From Dipetalonema caudispina (Eukaryota; Nematoda; Chromadorea; Rhabditida; Onchocercidae): DNA of 64,000 nt. Below, in pieces: positions 1 to 12,468 of this stretch. Within the stretch, counting starts at the first letter, position 1. Every line of letters starts with the position of its first letter. Below the pieces are notes generated by a model. That model was not told the origin of the DNA, searched no databases, and was given only the letters and a program-made list of their open reading frames with translations. The stretch is taken from contig JABVXV010000097.1 of assembly GCA_013365325.1 (NCBI GenBank), forward strand, positions 62,001 to 126,000, written 5' to 3'. The position numbers were made by a program, and so were the translations under genes.

Positions 1-1122
1 TGTAATGAAAAACTGATATACTTCATTATATCACACATCGAATATGAAATGTTGAAAGTATAATTGAGTTGAAATAAATGACAAAATTTTTCTTCAAAAT
101 TATACTTTACCCTCAAAGAATTAATTTATTGTTTTAACCTATCAAATTTTCCCATTTACTTTATTCATTGTTTACCAAATTATATTCGTTTTATTTCACG
201 TCTCTGAGTTAGATCATTACTGTTGTCATATCACGGTGATACCCAAATTAAAAAATATGGAATAATCTTCAGGAAAGTATTAAAAATTTTGATGTAATCA
301 AAAAGTGTGAAATTATTTAATTTTTCAAAATATGATAAGGTTATTTTAGTTCACTTTATTAATTTGATACTTAAATGTTAATTGCTGCATTTCCTCTTTT
401 CAATTCTTCAAATTTACATTAGACAGTTTTTAACGATGGATTTTATTACATTACATTCATTTCATTACATTTCATTTCATTCATTACAAATTTGAAATTT
501 GAAAAAAGTTGACGATAAATTTGTCTTTCGCGGAAATATCATACTTTATCTGATACGACGTCATCAGTACATTAATGATTTGATGTACTATTATAACATA
601 GGTGGAACGATTCAAGAATGGTTTGTTGTTAAATTTATTACATCAACTAATTTGATTAATTATAAGACGGTTAAGACAAGTACATCGCGTACACTTTTCA
701 AATTTTCAAAGTTTCAGTTTTTTTTTTCTTTTTTTTTTGAGGAAATTAGAAGGAATTTTGTAGGATTTGTATAATTTTGACGGTAATTTACATGCAAGAA
801 TTATTGAAGATGAAATATACCTTTGCTGATGAACCTGTTACTATACTTTTGCGCTTCATTACATTTCATTTCAAATGCCAGAGAAGTCAGATGTGAATTT
901 GAAAAGTGGAAATATATGAAAATTCTGGATGGTTTATTTTTTTAAAATAAAAATGCAACTGAGTATTTGATTATTTTCGAAATTTTGTAAATAATGTAAA
1001 TACAAGTTTTTGCAATTCAACTAATTTGAAACGTAAATTAATGCAACTGCAAATGTGTTAATTAATTTATTACAATACTATTTAAATTAGACTAATTTCA
1101 AATTTATACAATAAATTCTAAA
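1..1122. other. AT-rich flank without a recognised gene
   Basis: No splice-supported coding sequence was found on either strand. The stretch holds CATTT/CATTA-type short repeats near 445-488, echoed at 856-872, and a T run near 718-740. The 91-codon open frame at 499-774 is low-complexity and reads through the T run, so I do not accept it as a gene. The right end borders the stop codon of the membrane-protein gene on the minus strand, so part of this stretch could be its 3' UTR. Confidence 0.5.
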
Positions 1123-3973
1123 TCACATTAGTTTTTCGTCACTTTTCAGAATTATCTTTGCTACACCATTTTTATTTTCAATGAATGCCCGATATAATGT
1201 ATAAAGTAGCAACCAATTAATTAAAATAGCTGTTGAAATTAACGATAATACCTGAAAACGATGATAATTTCATTGATTAATTAACAGCAATATCTGAAAA
1301 CAATGATAATTTTACTGATTTACAGTTTCATGTTTTGCACTAATGAAACTTCCACTTTCCACCGCTTATCATTATCCTGTTGATAATTTAAATTTTTAAG
1401 TTTGTTTATTTTGTTTGTTTTATTTCAATTGTTGAATTCTTCATTATCATTTGAACTATTCCCTTAGAATTGTAAAAATATTCAATGATTAATTTAATAA
1501 ATAAATGAAAAGACAATATTCATCGCTCAATGTTTACCGCCCAAGCGCATTAGTCGTATGAAAAAAAAAAAAAAAAAAACGAACTCGTATTTCGGCAAAT
1601 GGTAATGTTGGTGCTTGTTGTAGCAAACTTTTCTCATACCATAAATTAGGCCACTCATAAATAATTGATATCATAATCCAAAATAATGAACTAAGAGCTA
1701 AAATGTATGGTAATTTTGTAAAATTTTGTAAAATTTTCTTCAGCAATAAATCTGAAAAATTTTTAGAACTATACTAAAAAAAAAAAAAAAAAAAATTATA
1801 GATTAATCAGTAAATAAATATAATTAACTAACATTTATTTCATATGTATTAGTGAATAATTTATTAATTAATATGTAATTTTTTATTTGAATTCTTTCTA
1901 CTAAATTTCTAGTACGATCAAATTTTCTTAGCATAAAAGTAAACATTACAAGTTTTCATTACCTACTTTAGTTTATTAGTAGTATTCAATTACCGGCAAT
2001 ATTCAATATTGGAAGTGCTACATTATTCGGTGTTATATTAGAAGGTAATCTAACATGCCATATGAGCCAAGTATGCCAGGTATTGGTTAGTAATGCCAAT
2101 ATACCTTCAAATAAGCCTGTGATAATCTGAAATTTCATAACGTTTTTTTTTCCCAAAAATACTAATGATATTTTTGAAATTCAAATTTCGCTACAAGTCC
2201 ATTTGATTCTTTAAGTTAGCAATTAAATTTCATTTAATTAATAAATATCAAGTATAATGCTTGAATGATATGATTGAGATCTTTTTTCATCTTGAACTCA
2301 ATCAATCACTATAGTAAGAGTATTACCTGATTTTGAAATGGAAAATTTAATGTATTAAGATTATTTGCATCCATATTTTTGCCTAATAATGTTTCCAATC
2401 GTATTTCTATGCATGTTTCTAGTGTTCGATATATCCGTTGTCTAAAATTTCCAATTAAAATATTATTCCAAAAAAAACTATCGTATCTAATTTACTTCAA
2501 CTTAAATTCTCATAATTTATGGGGGGATTTTGAAGGATAGAATAGATTAATATCATAATTATATTCACAGTCTCAATATTGTTTATCATAAGACTAATTC
2601 ATGTTAATTTCAGATTTATTGTTCAACAACTAAATCAATATCTTATCAATTCATTATCATCATTATTATTGAAAAAAAAAAAAAAAAAAAAAAAGTATAC
2701 AATGGTTGATTGATTGATTGAAATTGTTGCATTAATTGTTTATCAAATGCACTATATGTTTCATTAACATATTGAAAAATTTCAATCCAACATATCGATG
2801 TTGGATTTAATAACTCATAAACAATCCATGATATGATTATTTCATTTACTATTAGCAATAATAATGTCCCATCGATTATACAATAATGAACTCTACAATA
2901 TTTTATCGATTATTTTACTCTTTTAAACTTTGAAATTGAAATAAGTAATCAATATATTTTATTTAGATTATGTCGCATAAAATATTTGTACTATTAGTGT
3001 TACTCTTTTAAACTTTGAAATTGAAATAAGTAATCAATATATTTTATTTAGATCATGTCGCAATACTATTAGTGATATATTTATTTCCATTTAAATACTA
3101 TTTACGTTGAATCACTGATGAATGTACAATTTTTATTGTTAAGCATTTAAAGGCAGCTTTTTTTTTTTTTGGTTAGCTTAAATAGTAGTATTTAAATGGA
3201 TTTAAATAATTTCAAAATTCTAAACATACTATTAATCTCAACAATTGAACTTTATATTTGGTTCAAAAAATTGGAATGCTTACTTTGGCTGACCGACTGC
3301 CATTTGGCAAAACATATGATAATAAACTGAACTAAAAGGAAATTGCATAAAATGTTAGAAATTTGCATTTCGTATTTCAAAAATTTATTATAACACTTTA
3401 AAAAATGCAACTGGAATGTATTTAAATTAGTAATTTTTGTTAATACTTGATTTTTCGAATTTCGATTAATTTTGAGCTTTCAATTTCAAAAATTAGTTTG
3501 TTTGGCATTATGACTGAATCACACTAACAATATTTCACGGATAATTCAATTGAATTTGACCTTATTGATCATCATTCTTCAGAGATCACATAAATTTGTT
3601 TCTGTTAGTTCAATATTCCGTTTTTGCCGAAACGATTTTTCTCATAATTTCAATTACATCTCATATTCAATAGTTGAAATAGATACAGCAATAACAGTTA
3701 TTATAACATTGCTAAAAATCAATTGGTAATTTCAACTAGTAAATTTGAATTACTTAATATAATCGGCTTGATTCTGAATTGAATTTAAATTTGGAATTAT
3801 TTCAAAAAATGTAATAATTTCCATCTTTTAATGTTGTTCCTCAGACGTCAGTCATTTGGACAAAAAGAAGGAGAGAAAATGGTCAATAAATATTTAAATA
3901 AACAGCATAATGCTAGAAAATAATAGTTAATTGATTACTTATAGCCAAGTATTATTGGCCAAATGATAAGCAT
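1123..3973 (-). CDS. Multi-pass membrane protein of unknown family (8 exons, 290 aa)
   Basis: Exons, in minus-strand order: 3973-3939, 3711-3658, 3331-3284, 2892-2701, 2441-2327, 2126-1994, 1751-1585, 1251-1123. All junctions are GT..AG and the phases agree throughout, giving 290 codons and a TGA stop. The protein begins MLIIWPIILGY. Hydrophobic segments lie near residues 1-26, 52-75, 149-173, 208-226 and 249-270. Between the second and third is a polar stretch of about 75 residues with one NET site; NIT (about 178) and NFT (about 202) sites lie further on. The tail is short and lysine-rich. I do not recognise the family: there is no tetraspanin CCG and no 7-TM receptor motif. The start is the first ATG after an in-frame stop; a missed upstream exon is possible. 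A-runs on the plus strand sit just beyond two donors (near 1579 and 2694). The last junction uses the weak donor GTTCGT. The insulin-like gene lies 645 bp upstream on the same strand. Confidence 0.7.
2915..3074. repeat. 85-bp tandem duplication in an intron
   Basis: The stretch beginning TTACTCTTTTAAACTTTGAA at 2915 recurs at 3000 almost unchanged, a spacing of 85 bp. The second copy has a small deletion after GTCGC. It lies in the intron of the membrane-protein gene between the exons at 2892 and 3284. Confidence 0.9.
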
Positions 3974-4618
3974 AACATTCAAAAGTGTTTGCAGTTTGTA
4001 CCATAGTTAAAATTATCGAAAAAATTTCTTCATATATTAATTTCTTCACAAATATTAGAATTTAAAATTGAGATTTTTTAAATTACTTAAAATATTTATT
4101 TCCACTCATGGTGCCACTAGCGTGAAATTGCAGGATCGTAGTATTTTTAAGAAATCATGATTAAATTTAGTGAATGCTAATGTTCTGCAAATAAAATGAC
4201 GAGGTGAAATTTCAAATTTTCATTATTTTCACAGGAAATTTCCATTCTTTAACATCACAATTGTTTTATAGTACAGAAACTTAACAAAAAAGCGATTCAA
4301 AAAAAGTTTTTGTCCTTTTTTTTTTTTTAAATTAAAGTATAAATGTGTCTTCATTAGTTCTATTAACGATCTTTATGATAACAATAATTCATGACTAAAT
4401 TCTAAACGGTTAAAATTTTGTTGTTAAATTAAATTTTAGTAAAACAGAACAATAAACTCATTAATATCACTAATTTAAAAACTACACAAGGAAAGCTTCC
4501 ATTCCTTTTGATCCATTCTTTCAAAACCTTCCCTTTTTTTTTTTTGTCTTTTCTTTTTGAATTGACCAAAACCTAATTACCCAAGATCATTGTAATTGCA
4601 ATCACATTAAATTAAAAA
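3974..4618. other. Spacer between the membrane-protein and insulin-like genes
   Basis: No coding exon was found. It contains T runs near 4317-4330 and 4531-4545 and is otherwise AT-rich sequence. It should hold the 3' UTR of the insulin-like gene and the promoter or trans-splice site of the membrane-protein gene, but I see no clear TATA box or acceptor next to the latter's ATG. Confidence 0.5.
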
Positions 4619-6009
4619 TTAAATAATTTTAATGGTTGTAACATTTCTAATACGTTTTTCATAATTTGATTTCGGATAGCATTTTTTCAGACATGATAGC
4701 TTAAAACAGCAAGTTGTTCTAAGATCCAATACAGTACAACCATCTTTGCAACATTGATTTGCTATTCCAACAATTGTTCTTCCACTAGAACCTGAAGGAA
4801 TATTTATTATTGCTAATGAATGCAATGAATTTAATTTAGAATTTAATTTATGCTTTACTGCATTTCATCATAATGATGTTTACATGGAAAGTTCAAATGT
4901 CCTTTAATACATAAATAGGCACTTGTACTCTTTGTTAAAGCATTTCAACCTGGATGGATACTTTTAGGTCGATCATGGAGTAGCTTAGCAGTAATAGCAA
5001 TGACTCATTATAGCAAAATTCATCTAAGCTAAATGAATTGAATTTCGTTGTGGCAAAAGTTTTCCCATTTAAAAATGCTCTTATTGCGCACTTTTGCACA
5101 AAACTTAAATATGTGCATGGTAATTTAAGCATTATAATCTCATAACATAACATTTAAAACAAAATACAGCTTAAAGCTTAAAGAACCACTCTACCATTTA
5201 ATTTTATTTTAATTGAAGAAATAAATTAAATTGAAATTAAGAAATCAAGTTCATGTTACCATCGTTTAGATTTCAAGTTTGCTATGAAAGTAACTTCATT
5301 AATGAAAACTAAATCATTAGAAAGTTATAATTTTTCAATTAAGAATATGATTTAATTCAGTTTCCCATTGAGCTCATTATGATTTATTCAATTACTATGC
5401 TACGCTTCCAATGCATTTCCAGTAAATCATTTCATAAATTTTTGACTGATAGAATTTTTTATAGAATAAATTTTTTTTGAAAAAAAAAAAAGATAAATCT
5501 AAATTATAAAAAATTGATATTTCAAAATAAACTTTAGCTAAAGAGATGAAAAGCAAACGATTTAAATAACCATTAATATCTATTAAATCATAAATTAATT
5601 GATAACAAATTTCAGATACAAAATGAGGACAGGATTAGTGGATAAATTAAACTAAATCAAACATCCTTTCGATCAAATTTGATATTTGATAGTAATTTTT
5701 TTAATTTGATAAAATCTATGACAGGAATAAAGCTTAATATTTTGTAAGTGCATTTAGGAATCATTGATCACTTCCATTTGAATTTATAATTACTTGAAAA
5801 ATTAACTTACTCTTTGTAGCACTGTTAACATTTTCTGTTATCAATGAAGTTAGCCGTGATTTGAAACATGGTACTGTTTCATAGCCAAATGTACAAACAC
5901 TTATCAAATGACGATATAATATCTCTCCACATAATCTTTTCTTTCCCAAACATCCATTAATTATCATTATTTGCATAAATATAGCTAATAATACATTTCG
6001 TTGAATCAT
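4619..6009 (-). CDS. Insulin-like peptide precursor (2 exons, 123 aa)
   Basis: Exons 6009-5811 and 4791-4619 on the minus strand; donor GTAAGT, acceptor TTCAG, phase 1. Residues 1-22 form a signal peptide ending NGCLG, followed by KKR. The B-chain-like segment has LCG at 26-28 and Cys39, with 11 residues between Cys27 and Cys39 as in insulin. The A-chain-like segment has CC at 80-81, then Cys85 and Cys94, matching the insulin A spacing CC-x3-C-x8-C. About 30 residues separate the two parts, with only weak basic sites (KSR near 50, GR at 70-71). Four more cysteines are present: 48 after the B segment, 95 directly after the last A cysteine, and 100 and 104 in a lysine-rich tail. Nematode insulins often carry an extra B-A disulfide, so Cys48-Cys95 is a natural candidate pair (inference). 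The product should be a secreted ligand of the DAF-2 type receptor. The ATG directly follows an ATTTTAG acceptor. I cannot say which C. elegans ins gene it matches. Confidence 0.88.
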
Positions 6010-6016
6010 CTAAAAT
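6010..6016 (-). promoter_or_regulatory. Probable trans-splice acceptor at the insulin-like start codon
   Basis: On the minus strand ATTTTAG abuts the initiator ATG directly, with an AT-rich tract upstream. In nematodes this is typical of a spliced-leader acceptor, but it could equally be the acceptor of an intron after a non-coding first exon. Confidence 0.45.
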
Positions 6017-9000
6017 TAATTAATTTAATAACCTCATAAAATCCCTATTAGAAATTTAATTAGAAAAATTTAAGGAAGGAAGTCAATATGTAAAAAAAAA
6101 AAAAAAAAAAAAGTGAAATATAGAATAGAAGAGAAATATTAAGAAGATACTTAATTCTTTTTTTACTGAGATAATTTTGGTTTTTTTTCTTTTGTGAACT
6201 TTTTTGGATAAGTGGAAAAATTTTAAAGTAAAATAAAAAATGTACATTTTTCTGCAAAATTGATAATTTTAATTGTAAATCTCATTGCAGTGAATTTTTC
6301 AGTTACAAATCTTTGCTATCTTTTAATAGTTTTTCTAGAAACAAATTTTAATTAATTAAGCCTATCACTGATACTGTTAATATGAATAAATAAATAAACT
6401 TAGTACAGAAATAAACAAACAAATGTATATGGAAATAGAAATATGAATAAATTTGAGTTTATCTTTCATAAGTTCGAATTGTTATTTAGTTAATTCAATG
6501 CAATTTTTCCAAGTTTTTTTTTTCCTACTCAAATAAATTAAAAGTAAAAGATTTGTGTAGCAAAAAAAAAAAGGAAAAAAAAAGTAATTCAAGGAAATAA
6601 AGTTAAATTTAACGATTAATTGATAATGAACAATTAAAGTATTCCATTTATGCTAAAAAATATTACTAAAATTTTTTTACTTATAATGCATTTCCCACTA
6701 TTTGGAATAACAGTATGATACGTTTACAATATAATTTCATTGCAGCAACTTATCATCAGCTTGTTTGACAGCAATCACATCATTGTTAAGCGATCTAATC
6801 TCGTATTACACGAAGATTTTTAATAAATTTTATAATTTCAATCAACAAAATTATCCATACAAATCATATATCCATGATCTATGCTGTTTTATGTTATTCG
6901 AAATGTTGCAAAATCACAAGTGATTTACTCTTCTATTTTCAAGTCTGATCTTGCTACCAATCATATCTATCATTTAATCAATTATTTTTTACAATATTTA
7001 AATTCTAGTTGAAAAAATGATGAAAAACTGAAATTGATTACTTCACTTGAAAAAAAAAAAAAAAAAAAACACTTTTTCCACGATAATGCAGTAGATCTTT
7101 TAACAAAAAAAAAAAAATTGAAAAAAAGAATCATTTTTTCCAATCCTCAGCGTAATATAATTTTTATAATTATCTATTTCCTAATTTCATAATTTTTAGC
7201 TCTCACAACAACAAATTTTAAAATGCAATGATCATTTAAAAATAGTAAAAATTGATATGAGATGATACGGTAGATAAATGAAATATTCCGAGATTTCATT
7301 GTGGAATACCAGATAGATGAGGATAATTGTTACCGTAACATTTGAGAATAAATACGATAAAAAGCTTCCTATTATCATTACTTTGAATTGATGATAGTAA
7401 CAGAAGTTTAGTTTATTTTTGAATTTATGAATGGCTTTGAATTTGACACGCCCCACGACATTATATCTTTTACTTTTTAGATATATTTGTATATAAAGAA
7501 GTTGTAAAGTACAAAGCCCTTCCATATCTGATAATATATGCTCTGTAGCACTAATAAAGCTATCCATAATTTTCAACGAATAAGTATTATTCATTTCCAC
7601 CAAAAAAAAAAAAAAAAAAAAAATGTTAATTACTTTTTCTCGAAGTATACCTGTTGAATTAAATTCAGAAGATTGATAACATTTTAATGATAATATCAAT
7701 CATTATTCATTTATAAAATTTGTATATTATCAGTTAAAGTTTTTATTATTTATGGAAAAAATGAAATAATTGAAAAGTGAAATAGAAGAGAAAATGGAAA
7801 AATAATACAATGTGATATACAATGATATCAACAATGATTTTTTTTTTTTCTTTTTTAATTTTACTTTTACAAATGAAATTGTTGCTGCTATGTGGATCAG
7901 AAAAAAAAAAAAAAAGGACTGCTTCAATTTATTTGAACTAATTTACCACTCTTTGGGCTTATTTCGTTTAAATTTAAACATTTGTTAAAAAAAAAAACTA
8001 ATTGATCATTGATCACCTATAGTAAGTAATTAAAGCATTATTTATTGCAATTAATATTAGGTGATTTCTAATATATTGCTTAGAATAGATATGATAATTT
8101 AGAAGATAATTCGGTTCCCATCATTTTCTTTATTATAATATCAAATAACTGCTTAACGATCACTAATTATTTTAAAGATTTCAATTTTAATTTCAACTCG
8201 AACTTTATAGTTTATTCGTAAATTCACGTTCATGTTATTTATTAAACGTGACAAGTTTTGTTGTCAAACATTGAATCTCTGAATATCTTCTTCATATTAC
8301 GCTTTAAAAAGCGTGCTTTCAACGTACGAATGATGCTAAAAAAATTGCCACTTCTTGCGTTTTTTTTTTTTTTTTTGCAAAAATTTCTTACGTAGTTTTA
8401 CGTGTATTATTTTGACTTTTTTTTTTCATTGCATGATAGTTTTGATATCAATCATTTAAGATATCGGTTAACATGATAACATTTCAAATAAATGTATAAC
8501 TGTTCTCGTTATTATCACAGATAATAATAACATTGTATCGTTTACTGTTGGTTGTAATAGGTTGAACAGCAAGAATTAATTTTGAATAATTCCTTTTGCA
8601 ACCAAAATAATTATTTTTTCTTTTTTTTTTTTCAGTTTATTGTCTTAATTTAATTAAGTATCGTTTTTGTTAGTTGTCATATATACCTATTAGATATATT
8701 ATGATAGGTTAAATTCGAACTTAAAAGTATCCATTATAGGAAGGGGATATCAAATTTTTGAATTTTTGTTTTAGCAAATAAACTTTTATTACAAAATTAT
8801 CTTAGCTGTAGCCATGCATTGGTTGCAATCTATAAATCAAATTGAATTTGAATTTTTAGAAGATAGCTACCGTAATTTGTGTGAATCTTTTGTTTCTTTT
8901 ATTCAATGTTTTTAAAGTTGAATCCAAAAAGTGCATCAATTAATCGCTCAAAGTACAAATGCACTCTATCATTTTTGTCATCATTTGAATATCATTATCA

Positions 9001-10302
9001 CTACATTTTCCTCATGAAGAAAGAGGAAAATGCTTCACAAAACAAATTTTTTAGTAAAATTTTCTGATCTCATTTATTCCTTCCTGAAAAGTGGCAAATT
9101 CTTCCAATCTAAATTTTCTTCCAAAATAAAGGAATGTTCAAAAAAAAAAAAAAAGAAAAAAAAAGAATGAAGTAAATTACATACGCTTACTTCATTTAAA
9201 TTTTTGAAGCTTATATATTTTATCAGAAACTGTTGTATTTTTTTAATTACATACAAATCTGTTTGTATTTGCAGAATAGACTTTCAACTATATGACAGAT
9301 ATCATCAATTAAAGCTTCGTCGTATGGCTACTATTCATAATAATTTCAACTTTCATCAGTATTTAATTTAAGATAGAATGTAAATAGTAAAATTATATAT
9401 TTTTAGATGGATATATCAATTATTTGTAGAATTAAAATATTGATAAAATATTAAATATCAAAAAATTTGCAAAAAAAAAGAAAAAAAAGAAAAATGAAAA
9501 ACGAAACATAATAGTAATTAATCATATACTTCATTAACAAATATGGAAATGATATATGAAATTTATTGAAAAGTTTTTAATATTTTTTTTTATTCAAAAG
9601 TGGAAATGTTTAAATTTGTCTATACCTTATCACAATGCATTTAACAAGTAGTACTTTATTTGGCATTGTTATCAGTGATATGTAGCAGTATTACAACATT
9701 GATAGTTTTATAGATTTTTCGGTGTATTCACATATTTTTTATTATTTCTCTTTACTATTATCTTTACTCTTCAAATTTGGCTTTCTTTTTTCTTTTTTTT
9801 TTTTTTTTGCAAAAAAAATTTTTGGAAGAATTTCATTACTTTTTTTTTTTTTCTGTAAAAAATTGTAAAATCGATGCTAAGATACTACGGTACTCTGCAA
9901 TAATAAATAAAGATTATACGTTAACTATGCTGAACTTTATTTAAATTCTGCAATATTTTGATGAATATTTATAAAAAAAAAAAAATTGACAAAATTATTG
10001 CTAAAAGCTTTTAAAGCTTTTTGAAGAAAGAAAGGAAGGTAAAGAGGAAAAGAAAAGAGAAAAAGGGAAGAAAAAAAAAAGACCTTGTTTTCGTCTTTTT
10101 TTTCTTTTACCTAATTCTTCAAATTGATAAAAGTACAACATTGGTACATACAATTTTCCTCTGCTCTTTTCATCAAAACGAATATTGCATTACATACATT
10201 TCCTTTGCACTTCTTCCAAATAATCTATTAAATTTTTTAAAGAAAACAAAACAAAACTTTGTTTACTAATAACAAGATTTAGTGCTATTGAGGAGAACGA
10301 TA

Positions 10303-10346
10303 GGGAGAGAGAGAGAGAGAGAGAGACAGAGAGAGAAAGGGAGAGA
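10303..10346. repeat. (GA)n microsatellite
   Basis: A purine-only GA repeat with few interruptions, followed by a short AAGGGAGAGA stretch. Confidence 0.95.
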
Positions 10347-11713
10347 TGAATTATTTCCTAAAGTTTTTGTAAGTTTAGGATATGCTCGAATAGGCGCAAA
10401 CATTAAATTGCATACTGAAAAAGTATTAATCAAAAATTCAAAATTTTAAGGTTGTATGTTCGAAATAATTAATTAATAGATGGAATGATGAAAATTAAGC
10501 AAGCACATCCTAAAAGCTTACAAATATTCCATGTAATTATAGAATAATTATTGGATTTATCGTACATAAATGAAATTTTAATTTAATGATCAAAGAGTTG
10601 CAGCTAATTTCGAATCTAATGCCAGTTTCATTTATATCATTGCTGTAACTTGTTCATTCTCTACTTTTATCTTAAAGGTTCCCTGAATTAGCGTAATAAT
10701 AGTTTGACTAATAATTAATTATCTAATAACTAATTTGATGAAATATACGCTTTGCATATTTGAGTTAGTAATAAATTAACAGATTAATATTGCAGTACAA
10801 TGTTGAAAAAATGAAGTTGTAATATAAAAAAGAAAAAATATAATTCATTGGTGTATAAAATCCAATTATAATTCAGAATCGATCGGAATAACTGATCATT
10901 TAGATTGAATACAATTAACAATGCTACAAAGCTCGTTTAAAACTCGTACGTTATTTACACGTACATATGTTTTTCATTTAACAAGAATTAAGTTTGAAAT
11001 TTTAATTATAATACTCGAGTAACAACTCTAAAAAGTTGCTTTCGCTGTAGACTGTATAATTGATAAAAAAAAAAAAAAAAATTATTTGAATTTTAAAAAA
11101 CTTCAATAATTATGTTTATTTATTTATTTATTTTTTTTAATAATTAAAATATGCCTCTGAAAGTTTCATTGATCATAAATGTTATGCATAAATATCTTGA
11201 AAAAGATTAATTCATTCAAATATAATTCAATGTCAAGTTTGATTCTCAAATATGATAAATTATTTCACATTTAGTTTGTCAATCGTTTAAAGACTACAGA
11301 ATATAATTATCGAATTAAACAAATACGATAAATTATTCATTGTTAAAGAATTATTCGGTTGAGATTAAAAACTTTTTATATTTTCGGTATATTATTTTAT
11401 ATTTTTAAACATCAATTGTGATACAGACCAGGTCAATGTGATAAAAGTTAATTGTCATTAGTGTATATATATATATATTGCTAAAGAGCAAAACATAGGA
11501 TAGATGAGTTAATGTTTCTGATTAAAAATTTCTGACTATATTTTGCAAACTTTAGCAGTAAATGGAGGAAAAAATGTCACTTTATTCGCAATACCAGGAA
11601 AGATATCATACATAATAAGTAGCAAATAATGTATAGGTCATAGTTAGGAAAATTTGTCTGAGATATTGAAGTTATTTCAAAATTTTTCAAGGAATACATT
11701 TAAGGCAATATGA

Positions 11714-11750
11714 AAGGTCAACTTATTGTAATTAAACATAAGTTGACCTT
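11714..11750. repeat. Perfect 13-bp inverted repeat with AGGTCA half-sites
   Basis: AAGGTCAACTTAT at 11714-11726 is answered by its exact reverse complement at 11738-11750, with an 11-base loop. The arms contain AGGTCA and TGACCT, the consensus nuclear-receptor half-site, spaced 23 bp apart. It could be a hairpin or a site pair; no coding sequence is nearby. Confidence 0.85.
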
Positions 11751-12468
11751 ACGATTTAATAAGAGTATTGTGAAATGGAACCAAGAATATTTTGTATATT
11801 TGCAACTAGAAATATTTTACATGTAACAAATATGTGCAAATAGATTTCTGTATGAATATCATAATTAAACTGTTATCAGTTATCATTTTTATGAAATTCA
11901 TATAGAAATGAAACAACATATCACTTATCATATCATACTGATAAACTTGTAATATCCGGAATATGTTGAAAGTAAAAAAAAAAAAAAAAATTAGTAAAAT
12001 TTGCAAAAGAAAGAAGATGAACTCAACAATCGAAGTTTGCTAATTATGTTAAAATATTTGTTGGATGTATTTGTAATCTCAACAATTTCTACTCAAATTA
12101 TAAAAGTGGAAAATAATTAAATTCGCATTTATTCCATCTGCAAAGTACGAAACTCAGTGAGAACTCATCCATTAAGTGTTGATTGATAAGTGAGACTATC
12201 TGCAACATTGCAGAAGAAACTTTACAAAGTGACAGATGATATAATATTTGATCTCATACACTTGCTCAATTCTGAAACTATTTTTCTGATCCTAAACTTT
12301 TCCTGAACAATACTTTACCAAACAATATTCAATCTTTCTTTCTAATAATGATTATCAACGTAATTGGATGCTTTCTTTAATACTAATAACAACAAAAAAA
12401 AAAAAAAAGTGGTAATATCAAAAAAAAAAAAAAAAAAAAAAGAAATATTCTTACATTCATTTAAAATT

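Larger units (their letters stand above)
6017..12468. other. Gene-poor AT-rich spacer
   Basis: I found no splice-supported gene in these 6.4 kb. The stretch holds many A and T runs (for example near 6091, 7050, 7603, 7902, 8360, 11068, 12421), a GA microsatellite at 10303-10346 and an inverted repeat at 11714-11750. Two weak coding-like scraps were seen: a plus-strand frame at 6746-6823 after a TTTCATTGCAG, and the minus-strand frame at 7232-7699, which reads through a T run and has no usable splice sites. Neither is called as a gene. Confidence 0.5.

Noticed and set aside
4935..5153. 72-codon minus-strand frame in the insulin-like gene intron
   Set aside because: The direct join from 5811 to 4791 gives a complete insulin fold; adding this segment would disrupt it, and its composition is unremarkable.
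7232..7699. 155-codon minus-strand frame
   Set aside because: It reads through a T run, its upstream part has no ATG, and I found no acceptor or donor pair that makes an exon; the composition is AT-driven.
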